Notes: generated by a model from the letters alone, not told the origin. Shown: positions 46,496 through 59,211, counted from the stretch's first letter. The stretch is 64,000 bases of DNA from Owenia fusiformis (GCA_903813345.2 CAIIXF020000006.1:2358001-2422000); one strand, 5' to 3'. Made by a program: numbers and translations.

Positions 46496-47339
46496 AAAGG
46501 AGCACGTAGGTTATCGCAAACAATTTCAAACGATTCTAACTTGAATTATGAATACTTTCTGATCATGAACATGAGTGTATCTTTTAGATCCATTCATTAT
46601 CTTCAAGAAAAGTCATTATAATGATAATTTAGTTAATCAGACCTAAGTGATATTGAAGGGGCAATGGACCAATCAACATACTTTTTCAAAAATGGTGACC
46701 TAATTTTCACCAAAATTGCAACTTATGCTTATATTGTCGAATGCATAATTAGAATGTGCTTTGAGACATGCTCGATTTCCTAAAAGGAAAAGTTGATTGC
46801 GCCATAGACTTTAAAGATACTGAATTTGGATGACCAAAATGAACTGAAACCAATCGATAACATTGGATTTTTCAATGGAGAAATAACATTGGGAACACTT
46901 ATCTAAAAAGTTGATTGCGCCATAGACTTTAAAGATACTGAATTTGGATGACCAAAATGAACTGAAACCAATCGATAACATGGGATTTTTCAATGGAGAA
47001 ATAACATGGGGAACACTTATCTAAATGCAATTAAGTTTTTCTTTCAAGAACTATTTGATACATCAAAATAAAGAAGAGTAATGCATTAAACATTGTAAAA
47101 AATGATTGCATTTTGATGAAAATGGGGTCAACATCTTTGAAAAAGTGTGTTGATGGGTTAATTGCTAGTTAAATATCTCCGAGTCTGTTTGAATTTATTA
47201 TTACTGTGCATAATTTTCTTTGAGATAATGAATTGATCTAAAAGATAAACTTGTCTTCATTGTCAGAAAACAGTCATAATCCAAGATATAACCTTCTGAA
47301 ATTGTTTGCGATAACCCACGTGCTCCTTTATCCCATAAA
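46496..47339. mobile_element. Foldback element, family member 3
   Basis: The ends AAAGGAGCACGTAGGTTATC and its near-complement pair, and the arms continue for about 300 bp each (CGCAAACAATTTCA, TATCTTTTAGATC, ATCAACATACTTTTTC). The core appears twice as a 118-bp direct duplication. No long ORF is present. Confidence 0.85.
46789..47024. repeat. 118-bp direct tandem duplication of the foldback core
   Basis: AGTTGATTGCGCCATAGACT starts at 46791 and again at 46909. The two units differ at very few positions (ATTGG versus ATGGG), so the duplication is recent compared with the divergence between family members. Confidence 0.9.
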
Positions 47340-48788
47340 AGCAGAATTTTACTTTTGGAAAATGTTCGATCGATATTATTGATACCCCGCGTGCCACATG
47401 GAATAAAAAATGTGACCAAAATGTGACATTTGATGCGAATATATAAGGCTATGTAATGTCACACTAAATATTTCCATAGGCAACGACTGGCACTCCTACA
47501 GGGTGGGAACATTTATTCTGTCTGGTGGATTATGCCCTTGGATGAAGAAGGAGTTTGGTAAGGCCATCACATAGTTCTGTAGCGCATCAAAAAATAATAC
47601 TAGATAAAGTAATGTACATAATAGTGGTGTCGTTTTTTCCATCCTCATGCAATGGGAAGAAGGAAAGCACTGAACGAAATAGTGCGAGGTGACCGTATAA
47701 TTGCTGGTCGCAGCTCTTTGTGGAAACTAGTCTCTTGGTCTCAAGAGTGTTATAATCACATTAGTAAAACTCAATCTTCATCTGACCCTTTCATTACTGA
47801 TTATTGAATTTAAGCACACAGATTTCAATTAGGAAAGTAATATCATTATGTTGTTATACGATTATCCCAATGAAACATTACCATAAGCCGACTAATCTCA
47901 ATAGTGGACGTATTCAATGATCCTGGAGTTACCCAACGTTTACAAAAGACTGATCCGAGAATTTTGTGGAAAATGTGACTAACTTTGAGGTATTTTTGAT
48001 TTAAGATCTGACCAAAAAGTTATTTTGTAAGGAAACAGTTGTTCTCTTCACTGAAAATATATTTTCTTGGCGAGGACGTTACTCGTTCCTTGTCGCGGTC
48101 CACAACTTGTAAGTTCCCACAACTCTAATGGAAAGCACCATGTCTGTATAATATAATTTTAAAGTCAGAGTGACACAAATATGATTTTTTGGGAAAACAA
48201 AAGGTTATTTGAAAAAATCCTTCTTTCAGTAATAACATCCTCAATGTCAGTGTAAAGGAAATCGCTATAATTCCACTTTTTGGCTTTATGAATTTATCAT
48301 TCAACTTGCTTGATTATTCACGAAATAAAACCTCATCAAAACCTTATTGGTCTGGTGATTTTTCTGAACCATTTATGGATTCTCTTCATTAAACATATGA
48401 TGTCTTCCATCTAAACTGACAAAATAGCGTTCAATATGGCCAATAAAATGGACATAACACTCATTTTTATGTCATGTCAGTGTGATATACGATAGTTATT
48501 CAATGATCCAATTAGACATTATTGCAGAATTCTTATGAGTTCTTTAAAAAACCCGATATGACTTATTTCTTTTACAAGCGCAGTTATGTCTGATTTTGAT
48601 TTAGTATAATTTCTTGTATCGTAAATAATTGAAAACTATTCAATTCTCTTGTTACAAATGTTGCAAGGTGCGCGTAGATCTTAGTTGACTTGCTGTTGAA
48701 GACAAGACTGATTAAAGTACGATTCATTCTCAAAACTCAACTAGGTATTTCCAAAATATTGATACTATAATATTGATATAATTGGACC
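47340..48788. other. Non-coding stretch
   Basis: No gene, RNA or clear repeat was recognised between foldback members 3 and 4. Confidence 0.5.
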
Positions 48789-49502
48789 AAAAGACCACGT
48801 GCAGTATGGCACTTGTGATTTTAGACAGTCATATCTTTCTGGGCATAAATACAGTGTTTTTTTTATTAAAACAAGATGTTTTCTTTCAAGTGAAGTACCC
48901 ATGATGATAAAAATATCAATCGAACAATTTGAAAAATCATGAATAGGGACATTTCACATTTTTTTCAAAATATTGAACCTATTTACTTAAAAGAGGATCT
49001 GCTTTTTCTAATCTTTATTGCATGAAAAGATTATTCAACAAGGGGTCTAAAACATCTTCAAAAATATAATGGTATTGAAAGTCTAGTTTTGAAGATATCA
49101 ATTTTCGATGACCAAAATGGTGCTGAAAACAATGGTTAGCACGAGTTTTCCCTATGGAAAAATAACATGGGATATGTGGTTTTTAACTTTAACGCATTTC
49201 AATACGCATCCCCTTTTCAGAAATCGTTAATATAGTGTAGAAGAAACTTTCGATACGTTTAAATTGAGAAAAACAAGATCCTCTTTTTAGAAAATAAGCC
49301 TAATATTTTTTTTAAAGTGCAAAGGTGGGGCCCTAATCCATGATTTTTCAGAGAGTTGGATTTATAGTTTACTATCATGGGGACTTCACTTGAAAGAAAA
49401 CATATTGTTTTAATAAAAACCATTGTATTTATGGCCAGAAAGTACTCATGGTGAAAGATATGACTGCCTAAAATCACTTGCCATACTGCACATGGACCTT
49501 TT
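48789..49502. mobile_element. Foldback element, family member 4
   Basis: The ends AAAAGACCACGTGCAGTATG and, on the complement, AAAAGGTCCATGTGCAGTAT pair, with arms running through CAGTCATATCTTTC and TTAAAACAAGATGTTTTCTT. The centre has GATATCAATTTTCGATGACC, GCTGAAAACAATGG and TTTTCCCTATGGAAAAATAA. It is closest to member 1 (27611-28183). Confidence 0.85.
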
Positions 49503-52500
49503 AATAAATCGAATTCGGTTTCTCCATCCCTATCGATATATCGGTATCTAGGTCCATCCCTGTGACGCTACGGACCATGTAAGACTATTTAGTGATTCCC
49601 TAGATGCATAAATGGATGGAAATATATTCATGTCAGCAACCGAATCATCAATCCAGCAAACATCTATCAATGTATTAGATGTGCTAATATATTTACTCAT
49701 TCCGCTGATTATTGCTGAGCTCACAAAGTTTACATTGAAGGACCACGAGAATAGAAAAGACGAAGAACGCCTTATATATCTCACCTTAGACCAAATTAGA
49801 TATCACACACAAATCCAAACCACCCCGTCGATTCCATGAAAGCCTTAAATAATATCGTGTATCGAAGACTTACATCTGAAACCGGAAAATTTAGTAATTA
49901 CCAAATAATTAGTAAACAATACATAATAGATAAATACATGTTATCATTATTTAGGTACATTTTGTGTCCTAGCCTCTTCGATTCTCGACTCGTACATGAT
50001 ATTAAAATAAAAAAAATTACATACAAATTAAGCAAACAGGATAATAGAATGGTATATTATTCTTCGGAATTTCGATTTGATTTCCTAGCTAATACAATAT
50101 ACCTCATCTTCGCACGCTCGGTCTTCACTGCGACGGGAGCCGAGTGAACGAATATGATATACCTGGACCCACACTACATGTGGTTTAAACCCCACAAAAC
50201 GATTAATAGCCCACGGTAAACAGAACAAGTTACAACATATAGACAACTAACAAGATGCATGCATACACTCCCCTCCAAAGTTTGGCAAAAACAATTTTCC
50301 TATTGGGATAATGTATTAAAACATATAAAAATGAATTGCATACGATGCAATAGAATACTTGTATGGCATCAATTCAAATGGCCTTGTCGCATTGCATCAC
50401 TGTCCACCAGAACATATCAACCAACAACATCGAAAATCAATTAGGATATCCAAGGGGAAATCGAGCTCTTCAGGTGTATCACAATACAATATATACAACC
50501 AACTGGGGTCACAATAGATTTCCGTTCAATTTAAATATTCAGGTTTGTCCTTCATATATGTATCAATATTCAAAGACATGTTGAATGAGTGGGGGATGGG
50601 GTAGGTAATAGTTATATAGCTATTTCTCGCTCATTTAGAAACAGTTTGTAAACATGCATAACATATAGCTCGACTTACCAAGCTACTAACCAAGTAGAAA
50701 TATTATTTTCATTAAGGTTATCATTGTTTTGAAGAACGTGAACGTAGAACATGTACAATAATGGCCCCTGAACCGAGAGTATTTTTCCTTCGTATCTATG
50801 TCCGATCAGCTCTGGTCCGATTGATTATAAAGCTACAAATAGCTGTTGGTCCCCCGTGTAAACCATTTGAGAGGGGGACAATTATTCCTGGTGGTCATAA
50901 TATTGTAAATACATCCATGTTCTTTCCAAATAACGCAACTTCTCTATCCGATTCCAGTATATAATATAGCAGAACGTAAGTTTACCAGATCCATCTCTAC
51001 AGGCAATCACTGTTGATGGATCACGATCATTTAGCTAATAAACAATATCAATAAACACAACATGAATTAAATATTCACTTATAATTTGAGTTATAACATA
51101 AAAACTTACCATTTCCAAGATCTGTGCATTGAAATGGTGTGAAGACTGAATTTATTCCAGTTATCTGAAATTCTTACTGTTATTAGTAAGAACATGTAAA
51201 TGTCAAAGTGTCTGTCTAACCAGCTGGGGGTGTACCATAGAATTGTTACAATCGGAAACATGAACATTAGCTTTGAGGAATGGTAGTATTAATAGCATAC
51301 AATTCGATGCATGGGTAAGAATTCGATTTTGTGCTTGACACAAAAAATACAACCAAATTTTTAATGATAAAACGTGTAATTGAATTTTTTAACATGTATA
51401 TTATTAAAAATATGAGATATAAGTAATTGATATTATAGGTTAATATTACGACAGAATTATGTTTTACACATAACTGTTGAATGGTTAAAACTGCTTCAAA
51501 ATGGTCAATGGAAGTTTGAAATGATTTTTCTGCTCTAAAATTGCCCCGTTTGTCATATGGTAGGGTTTAAACTTATATCTGTCACTGAAAGCTATTTTAA
51601 GATCATCCAATGTGTTTCAACAATTTCGGGAATCACATTGGTAAAAATTTGCACAATATCTAATTAAAGGCATGTTTCTTTAAGTCTTGTCATTTCTTCA
51701 AAATTCAAGACTGAGAATAAATCATGGAACGAACAAAGATTTTAGACTTTTCTCAACAAGATGTTGCAGGGGTTCACTTTTTGGACCACCCTGTAAATAT
51801 GGTACTAGATGAGTCTGCTCACATTAGCAGCAGGTGACATCTATAATTAGTGCAAAACGTGAATAGTATTGTATAATTTTTTTCAACTTTTCAGTCATTT
51901 ACATGTATACTCCCCGTAGCACAGGTTTGAGGAAAAACCGTCATTGGATCACAACATGACTGTTGAAGTCATGAAATACCTGAAAAATAAAATCCAAGAT
52001 GGCTGCTTAAATCTAAATGCCATTTTTCTGGGGGGGGGGTATGATTTGATAGGGGACATGGTACGATTGGAGGTTACTTCCCCTCTTAATTAATGAAATA
52101 GAAGTTCATCTTTACATAGGTTCATAGTACGATGAAGGTTACTCCCCGTTCTTGATACAACATTGATCATCTAGAAACCTGGGGATCCTAACAATGACAT
52201 AATAATTGTAGATATAATCTATGAAGTTACAAATTGCATTTGAATATAAGTAGACGGTCAATCCGAGTGCACAGTGTAGTCGACGCAAGAATATTAATGC
52301 GCCATGAACAATGAACTTGCACGCTCCAGGAAAACTTTCCTCTGGGAACATTTGGGAGATATCATTGCATTCCCAAAATGACTAGTTGTAGATCTGTCTC
52401 ATTTCTTAATTTCGAATACTAGTCATGTTATTTTACATAATGTTACGTACCAGAGATGGTTTATTGAACATATGACTTCCGGATACTATCTATCTAAATG

Positions 52501-52618
52501 ACTTAATGACTGAAATAGAGCTAACTGATATAGAAACTGAAACACATAATGATAATGATTGGTCATGAGGTTTGTTGTTTTTTACATTCACATTGAGAGT
52601 ATGTGGACAAACAAATAC
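49503..52618. other. Non-coding stretch
   Basis: AT-rich sequence with only small ORFs that resemble nothing known. At 51760-51792 GGGGTTCACTTTTTGGACCA followed by CCCTGTA looks like one terminus of a mariner-type element, but no partner terminus was found. A loose direct repeat (GTACGAT-GGTTACTCCCC) occurs at about 52060-52150. Confidence 0.5.
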
Positions 52619-52692
52619 TGTAGAAGGGGGATAATGTAACGTTATCATTTTATGCGTATAAATGATGATGTTACATTATCCTCCTTCTACAG
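52619..52692. repeat. Hairpin element (74 bp)
   Basis: CTGTAGAAGGGGGATAATGT pairs with ACATTATCCTCCTTCTACAG. The short middle contains a second near-palindrome (ATCATTT/AAATGAT). Confidence 0.85.
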
Positions 52693-54520
52693 AATAAGGA
52701 TTATTATGTCGGAGGGCAATTAGCATATAGTACAAGTGTGCATTCACCAATCAGAGGCTGGAGGCAGGTATGTTAGTAATGATACATACATCGGGATCTT
52801 TATAGTTAACTTAACACAAGCGCATTAAATACCAATATCTAATAGTTGCTTACAATCGGTACAATCAGGTAGACGACCACTCCTGTATACATTGATCACA
52901 CTGAGCAATGCAAACATTCCTCTCTGCTTAGCTGGAGATATATCAAATATCTAGTAATTTATTAACGCGGCATGGTAATATCGAATTAGATGACAGAACG
53001 CAAATGGATATATACTATTTCACAAAAGCAGGGAAATGTAATTTAGTATAATAACAAATGAAATAAACAATCTGGGTATACATGATGTATATTTGTATTA
53101 TATAAGGATGGTATAGTAATGGATATATTGAACACCTGCGTCGCAGTCATGGAGATAGTCGACAGCAAATGGAAGATGACGGAGAAATAAGGTATGTTTA
53201 TAGTTATATATGATGCGTATATCATCTTTTATGTAATTTCACAAGAATTGAATATCATTTTTACTCGAAGACACATCGAAATAGGACATTTCATACAAGT
53301 TAGTTCAGATCTCTTGGTATATACAATGCAAACAATCATTAAAAGCATCAGAAGATCTCTTCTCATCATTTTCTTGCAACGGGGCATTCTTCGATTGACA
53401 AAGATGCCACATACACGAAAGAAATCTGTGAAAAATAAAGTGAATGCTTTGAAGCTCTTTGGAATAAGACTAAATACGTAATACGTTCCGCCATTACGTT
53501 GCATGTATTTTCTACTTTGTTCCTAATCACATTGGATCGAATAACCATTTTTCTGAAAAGCAATTAACTAACAGCAATAATATAAATGATACGCACGTAT
53601 ATATCAGACGCAATTAACATTTTTCATAGAATTAGCTTCTTCTTCAGAGAATCAATTGAATTTCATTAGTTTCCCTAGAATGCCTTGACAGGACAAACAT
53701 TAAAATAATCGTCGACATTTCTTATTTTATTATGGTAGATATATATTATGTTATTCAAATGTATCAATAAGGTTGATTTAACAGCTTGATTGTTGTTCAA
53801 ATCGATATCAATGTCACTGCTGCTTTATATCGAAGGTGTTCGGCTCTAATCACATGGATTTAGTAATAACTGACTCATATGATACTTATGGCATTTTACT
53901 GTACAGTATAATTCGCACAACGTTTTGGGTTATACTGGTTTCTTTTTCATTATATAGTGATTATATAATTAGTTTCCCGTGCCAAGGGCCGTCACAATCA
54001 TTATTCTGTTATTCATACGCAATCCTAAAATATCATTTCTGTATTGTAGTTTAATGTAGTTTGATAATGAAAACCCAATGGTAGTTACCTGGTAACGTAT
54101 TTGGGGCAAACACAAAATGTGAACAAACAACAATTTGAAAAAACAAAGGCTGTACGGTCGCAAAATACACGAGGCCTTCATTCAAATGTCTTGTCACCCT
54201 ACTGGTAAATCCCCTCACTGGGCTCTAGTTAAATAGACTAACTGGTTTAATTCGTAGATTACTCCCTCAACCATGGATCAACCATTGTATTGCATTTTCT
54301 GACAAGTACCTACTCTATTAGGTTATTGATAATTGAATCCATCGTATCAAAATCATTGGTATATTGGTCTTAATGACAGAAAACATTGATTAAGGATCAA
54401 ATGAACAAAATGTGTATTTATTTGGTTACAGAGTATCTGTTTTGCTCAACGAATTCGAATACTTAAAGCGATTCAATGTCCATTATTATCAATAATCTTA
54501 TGATAACTAAGTGAATTGAA
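52693..54520. other. Non-coding stretch
   Basis: AT-rich sequence with many small ORFs overlapping on both strands at 53.2-53.6 kb. None has a recognisable domain or splice context. Confidence 0.5.
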
Positions 54521-54663
54521 CTCCGAGCCGTAGCCAGCTTTTGCCAAAGGGGATCACATTTGACAACTTTGACCCAAATCACGTGCAAATTGCTAAGAAT
54601 GGTGAAATACTGCATGATTTGAAAAACAACTTTGGCCAGGGGGTACCTGGCTACGGGCCTGGA
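54521..54663. mobile_element. Short MITE with CCGTAGCCAG ends
   Basis: The left end CTCCGAGCCGTAGCCAGC and the right end GGCTACGGGCCTGGAG are inverted copies; TTTGCCAAAGGGG pairs with the right-hand CTTTGGCCAGGGGG. No clear target duplication was seen. Confidence 0.65.
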
Positions 54664-55649
54664 GATGATATCCGGGTTGTCAAAGCCTAAGACAGGATGA
54701 AGACAAGGCTCACTTATAAAGAGGCAATATTATACTAAATTGGAAGGTGTATCCAGATTATTAAAATACGTGTTTATGATATGAGGGGATAATATTTACC
54801 TCACGTGGATTCTCATGTGTTTCCTATAATTTATTGTTCTCATTACGTTCCGTGATAATACATGTAATATTCATTGATGAACATTCGACAGAAAAAATTG
54901 TAAGTTTTTGAATTTAATAATTTTACAAACAAATACATATGCCAAATGGAGAGTACCGAAAATAGTTACAGAACACAGCAGGAAAAAGAAAACGAGTACA
55001 CCAGTCATAAGAAAACGAACCCCAACTAGCCTATCCAAAATCTTAATTCAATATGAAAAGAAACGATATCTAATAACCCCTCCCCACCATTGAAGTACCA
55101 AAATCACAATCCAAGTTCACAACACCAAAGGTCATTTGAATGTAATGAAGTCATTACAATACATGTTGAAGAATACATTTTTAATTGATAACCAATACTA
55201 TTAACATCAAAAATATACGTTCGAGACAGGTATTCATACAAGATAGAGCATCCAGTCTCGAATGACGTGGGACAGATAAAACCCAGCCTCAACGTCCGCA
55301 GTGGAATCAAAGGGCCAATATCCGTTCACGAAGCCGACGCCTTATTCCATTTTCAGAAGGATGTTGATTTGCATCCAAACCTCAAGTGTTAATAGTTACC
55401 CCCACTTGCTCCAATAAGGAACTAAAATGACACATAAAGGGCCTACACATTTTAAAAATGTTCGTTTTACATGTGGGTGGAGAAGGGGGATAATCATGAT
55501 GTACAATGTAAATTTTAAAAATGTCCAAAAGTGAACCCCAATACTCCCTTTTTGGGCCTCACTAAGCTCGCAGTGATACAAACCCAAAAATCGCATTTCG
55601 TTAATGTTGATGAATATATGGTTGGCTTACCCGCCCAAAGAATGCACGT
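54664..55649. other. Non-coding stretch
   Basis: No gene or clear repeat structure was recognised. Confidence 0.5.
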
Positions 55650-55880
55650 GTAGTTAACGGGTGTGTAGGCGTTAATAACGCTCGTGCAGGCGAAAAATTA
55701 CGCCTATGTAGGCGTAAATTACGCCCGTGAAGAAGTAAATTCTACGGGCGTTCAGATAACATTTACAGGCGTGAACTTACGGCGTTAAAATGACTAATTA
55801 CGGGCGTTAATTAAGACGGTTATTATACACGCGCTGAGAAACATCTTCACGCCCGTCGAGTTTATTTTTAGCGCCGTAAA
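55650..55880. repeat. GGCG/CGCC palindromic word cluster
   Basis: About eleven GGCG or CGCC words lie in about 230 bp of otherwise AT-rich DNA, mostly as GGCGTTAAT, GGCGTAAATTACGCC or ACGGGCGTT. The spacing is irregular and the words face both ways, giving several overlapping short palindromes. Confidence 0.7.
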
Positions 55881-56083
55881 TTATGTACCAAGGATCTGTT
55901 GTCCTTGGATGATCCTTTTGGATAAACAACAACACGTAATATAGGCTCGTGCTAATGCCCAGATAGAACACTGATATATATGATAACTTTGATTAACAGA
56001 TTGTCATCTGCGTCGGGTACCATTGTTCCTGTTACCCTATCAACTACAGCTACAGCTTAACAATACCATAGTCGGACCAGATG

Positions 56084-56183
56084 AAGGACACAAGTCATTT
56101 CATGCATGTATAGGATTTCAGGTATATTATTAAAATATATCCTACCTGAAATCTTATACATGCATGAAATAACGTGTGTCCTT
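56084..56183. mobile_element. Palindromic MITE (100 bp)
   Basis: AAGGACACAAGTCATTTCAT pairs with ATGAAATAACGTGTGTCCTT. GCATGTATAGGATTTCAGGT also pairs with the right half, leaving a short AT-rich loop. Confidence 0.85.
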
Positions 56184-56547
56184 TAAAGGGTTTTAGAGAC
56201 AAATATGAGAATTTACATTCATGAGAATTATGAACCTTCAATTCATATTGCACCATAGACGGACTAATCCAGTGTTTAAGCATGAATGTGCAACTCACCC
56301 CTTTGACATGAGGAAGATGTATATGCTTCCATTAGTAAATCGATAGATATCATATGAGAAGTAGACAATATGCGTAATCTAATCGACTAGTACAAAAGAT
56401 GTGCAATCTGAGAATGCAGTATTGATCTGGCAGAGGTTATACAAATGTCAATGTGTTGTAACTGGTACCCATCGGAATTTTTAATTTCATCATTTTCACC
56501 AACACAAGGATTCAGGTTCTTCCCATTATCCATCGTGTCACTAGGAC
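56184..56547. other. Non-coding stretch
   Basis: Nothing was recognised between the palindromic MITE and the large foldback. Confidence 0.5.
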
Positions 56548-57925
56548 GGACCGTTCTGTTAACCCCGAAATAGTGCTCAAGACGTTCTCGAAAATGGACT
56601 TAAACTGTGTACCTTCCTAGTCTATAGTAGGCCATCTCGTTTGAAGTAAGTTTTTGCAGTTTTGAAGAACGCAGTGGCAACTAATTTGGTGCTATAGCTA
56701 TATTTTAGCTAACTCGTTCATAAGCAGTCCTTAATACGTCCTCAATCAGTTAAAACCAGTTTGCAATTAGTTCTACCCCGTTCTCAATACGTTCCAAGAC
56801 AGTTCAAATCGTTCTAAAAACGTCCCCATCACTGCAGTACGACAGTTACGGTCATAGTACGTCCACCTCGTCTAAACTTCGTTGTCACTCGTTCTGATTG
56901 CAGAATGTGGCGACCACCAGAAAATTTGGAGAATGCTCTAACCCTACTATCACACCAAACTAGTTCTCACTGCGTTCTCGAAAACGGGCTTCAACTGTAT
57001 ACGAACGGACTGGACCTACTAAGAACCGTTTGGGATCTATTTACAAACTTCATCGAACGTACTCGAACGGGTAGGTCCTCTAGAACTTAGACAATGCTCA
57101 AAATGTTCTCGTGGTCGTCACGTTCTACAATTAGAACGAGTGACAACGTACTAACGACGAGCTGGACGTACTACGAACGGAACCGTCGTACTTCAATCCT
57201 ACCAGGGACGTTTTAACAACGAGTTGAACTGTCTGCGGACGTGTTGAGAACGAGATAGAAATAATTGCAAACGGGTTTAAACTGATTAAGAACGTATTTA
57301 ACACTGCTTATGAACGAGTTAGCAAAAATATAGCTATCACACCAAACAAGTTGCCACTGCGTTCTTCAAAACTGGTTTTAAACTGTGTGCGAACGGAATG
57401 AACGTAGCTGCAACTTTCTAAGGTCTATTTACGAACTTTATGAACGTTCTCAGACGGGAATGTGATTTTAGAATTTTGAATCGATTCAAAATTCGATGAC
57501 GACCATACCGTTCTGTAATCAGGTCATGTTGACCTTCTAGACTAAGGGACGCGTTCTACGACGTTGCACTCCGACGTGGTGCGACCTGAACGAACTGCGA
57601 ACGAGATGGACGTATTGAAGACTGTTTAAGAACGAAGAAGCTAATTATTTCAGACATATTTCCCGACCACAGCCAGATTGAGCCCGTTTGACGACGTTTT
57701 CGTAGGACTGACAAGAACGGGTAAGAACTAGTTTGGTGTGATAGGGGGGTAAGTTCTGGAGGACCTAACCGTTCAAGTACTTTCATTAGGTTTGTAAATA
57801 GATCCCAAACAGATCCAAGTGCATTCAATCCGTTCTCACACAGTTTAGGCCCGTTTTTGAGAACGTATTGAGAACTAGTTTGATGTGATAATAGGGCCTG
57901 TAGTGGGGTTACCGAACTCCCATGC
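56548..57925. mobile_element. Large nested foldback with phased GTTC words
   Basis: An inner inverted pair (from about 56655 and ending at about 57390) matches through TTTTGAAGAACGCAGTGGCA, ATAGCTATATTTT, CTAACTCGTTCATAAGCAGT and GTTGTCACTCGTTCT. A second set (about 56945-57090 versus 57730-57895 on the complement) shares CTATCACACCAAACTAGTTC and GGGATCTATTTACAAAC. Outer ends TTCTGTTAACCCC and (complement) TTCGGTAACCCC may be the termini. GTTC/GTCC words are dense throughout. Two frames inside (56905-57090 plus, 57556-58050 minus) encode related peptides only because they are inverted copies of the same DNA. Confidence 0.75.
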
Positions 57926-58803
57926 ATAGTCTCGGAATAGAAGACAATAGACTGTCGGGGAGTATGATACGTTACCTCAAACAATTGGTATTCTATACAA
58001 CACAATATGATATCGTAATTTGCAGATAACATCATTATACTCATGTACATTATTCATATTTCTTTAGTCATCATTTACAAATTTATTTTTTATAACAAAT
58101 ATTAATTGTGTCTTCTTCCAGTCCTCACATATAACTAACTAAGTAGTCTTCGGAAAATTTTGCATAAGTTAACAATGTTTTGATGTCGATGTCATACGTA
58201 AGCCTCACTTCTGACAATGTATGAAAAACTAGAAATATGCAACCTAATCTTTAGAACCAACACCTTATAGCCATGAACATTAATTAATTATTGCGTGGCA
58301 TCAGCCGCCATTATATATTATACATGTAGGTCTATAGCTACAGATGACACTGTGATTGGATACGTCCACATACTTTTATCCTCCTTATGGCTTTATGTCT
58401 TAAACTAGTAATAATATATTGTGTTTACATTTACCATGTCTATTACGGCTATATATAATATATATTATATTGTCAAATTAGCGATAAGTTTGATTTCTTG
58501 TTAGGGTAGTTGACTTAAGACGGATACATGTAATAGCAGTTGATTCTTCAAATGAAGGTTCGATGATCCAGATAGATCAAATTACCTGTGATGACGTCAT
58601 TCGAATGAAATAAAACGTAGGCTGTGCTATACTAAACTAATAGAAATTCAGGTAACCATGGCAATCAAGTCGTTATGTGGATGCGATGAGTGTAAAGTAA
58701 ACTGATTACAATTGCGTTCAAGAGCTCCATTCCGTGATCTTTGCTCATACTTTCTATGCCATGATTTGACATAACTGCCAAGGTTTTAGAATATGGCTGT
58801 TCT
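57926..58803. other. Non-coding stretch
   Basis: AT-rich sequence with a TATATTATAT-rich patch near 58450. No gene was seen. Confidence 0.5.
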
Positions 58804-58950
58804 TTTTTGGTAAATGTTTGTTACAAATTGTTACAATAATGTCAAAACAATATAATTGAATATTTCATTCTGGTAAATTTCGTTGAAATTGTCAAAATAA
58901 CATAACTGAATATCTAATTTTGGTAAAGTTTGATACGAATTGTCAAAAGT
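58804..58950. repeat. Diverged 50-60 bp tandem repeat
   Basis: TTNTGGTAAA ... AAATTGT.. followed by GTCAAAANAAYATAAYTGAA recurs two and a half times. Confidence 0.65.
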
Positions 58951-59211
58951 TCTAGAGGCCTGTGTTCGGAGGATGTGAGTCAGAGACGCATGGGCTTCTT
59001 GCGTTTATTCATTTGTGATAAGCATGGAGAAAACTGAATCGTAACAATAATAACTTGGTTAATTAAATCATATACAATAAGAATTCTTTTTTCTTATAGT
59101 ATATCTCAGTTTATTATTTTGATGTGATAATTGCAATTTCCACTTCCTCTCTCATAAAATTATCGATGCCACTGGACCTCAGCTGAGTTATACATTTCAG
59201 AAGACATATAT

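Noticed and set aside
49612-50147. Two adjacent plus-strand ORFs (75 and 103 codons)
   Set aside because: They do not resemble a family, are not joined by plausible splice sites, and have AT-driven amino-acid composition.
56905-57090. 61-codon plus-strand ORF
   Set aside because: It is the counterpart of the foldback frame above, with no domain and no codon evidence.
57556-58050. 164-codon minus-strand ORF
   Set aside because: It lies mainly in the large foldback and its peptide (LSHQTSS, VWDLFTNLM) reappears from the inverted copy at 56905-57090. It is a translation of repeat DNA that happens to lack stops.
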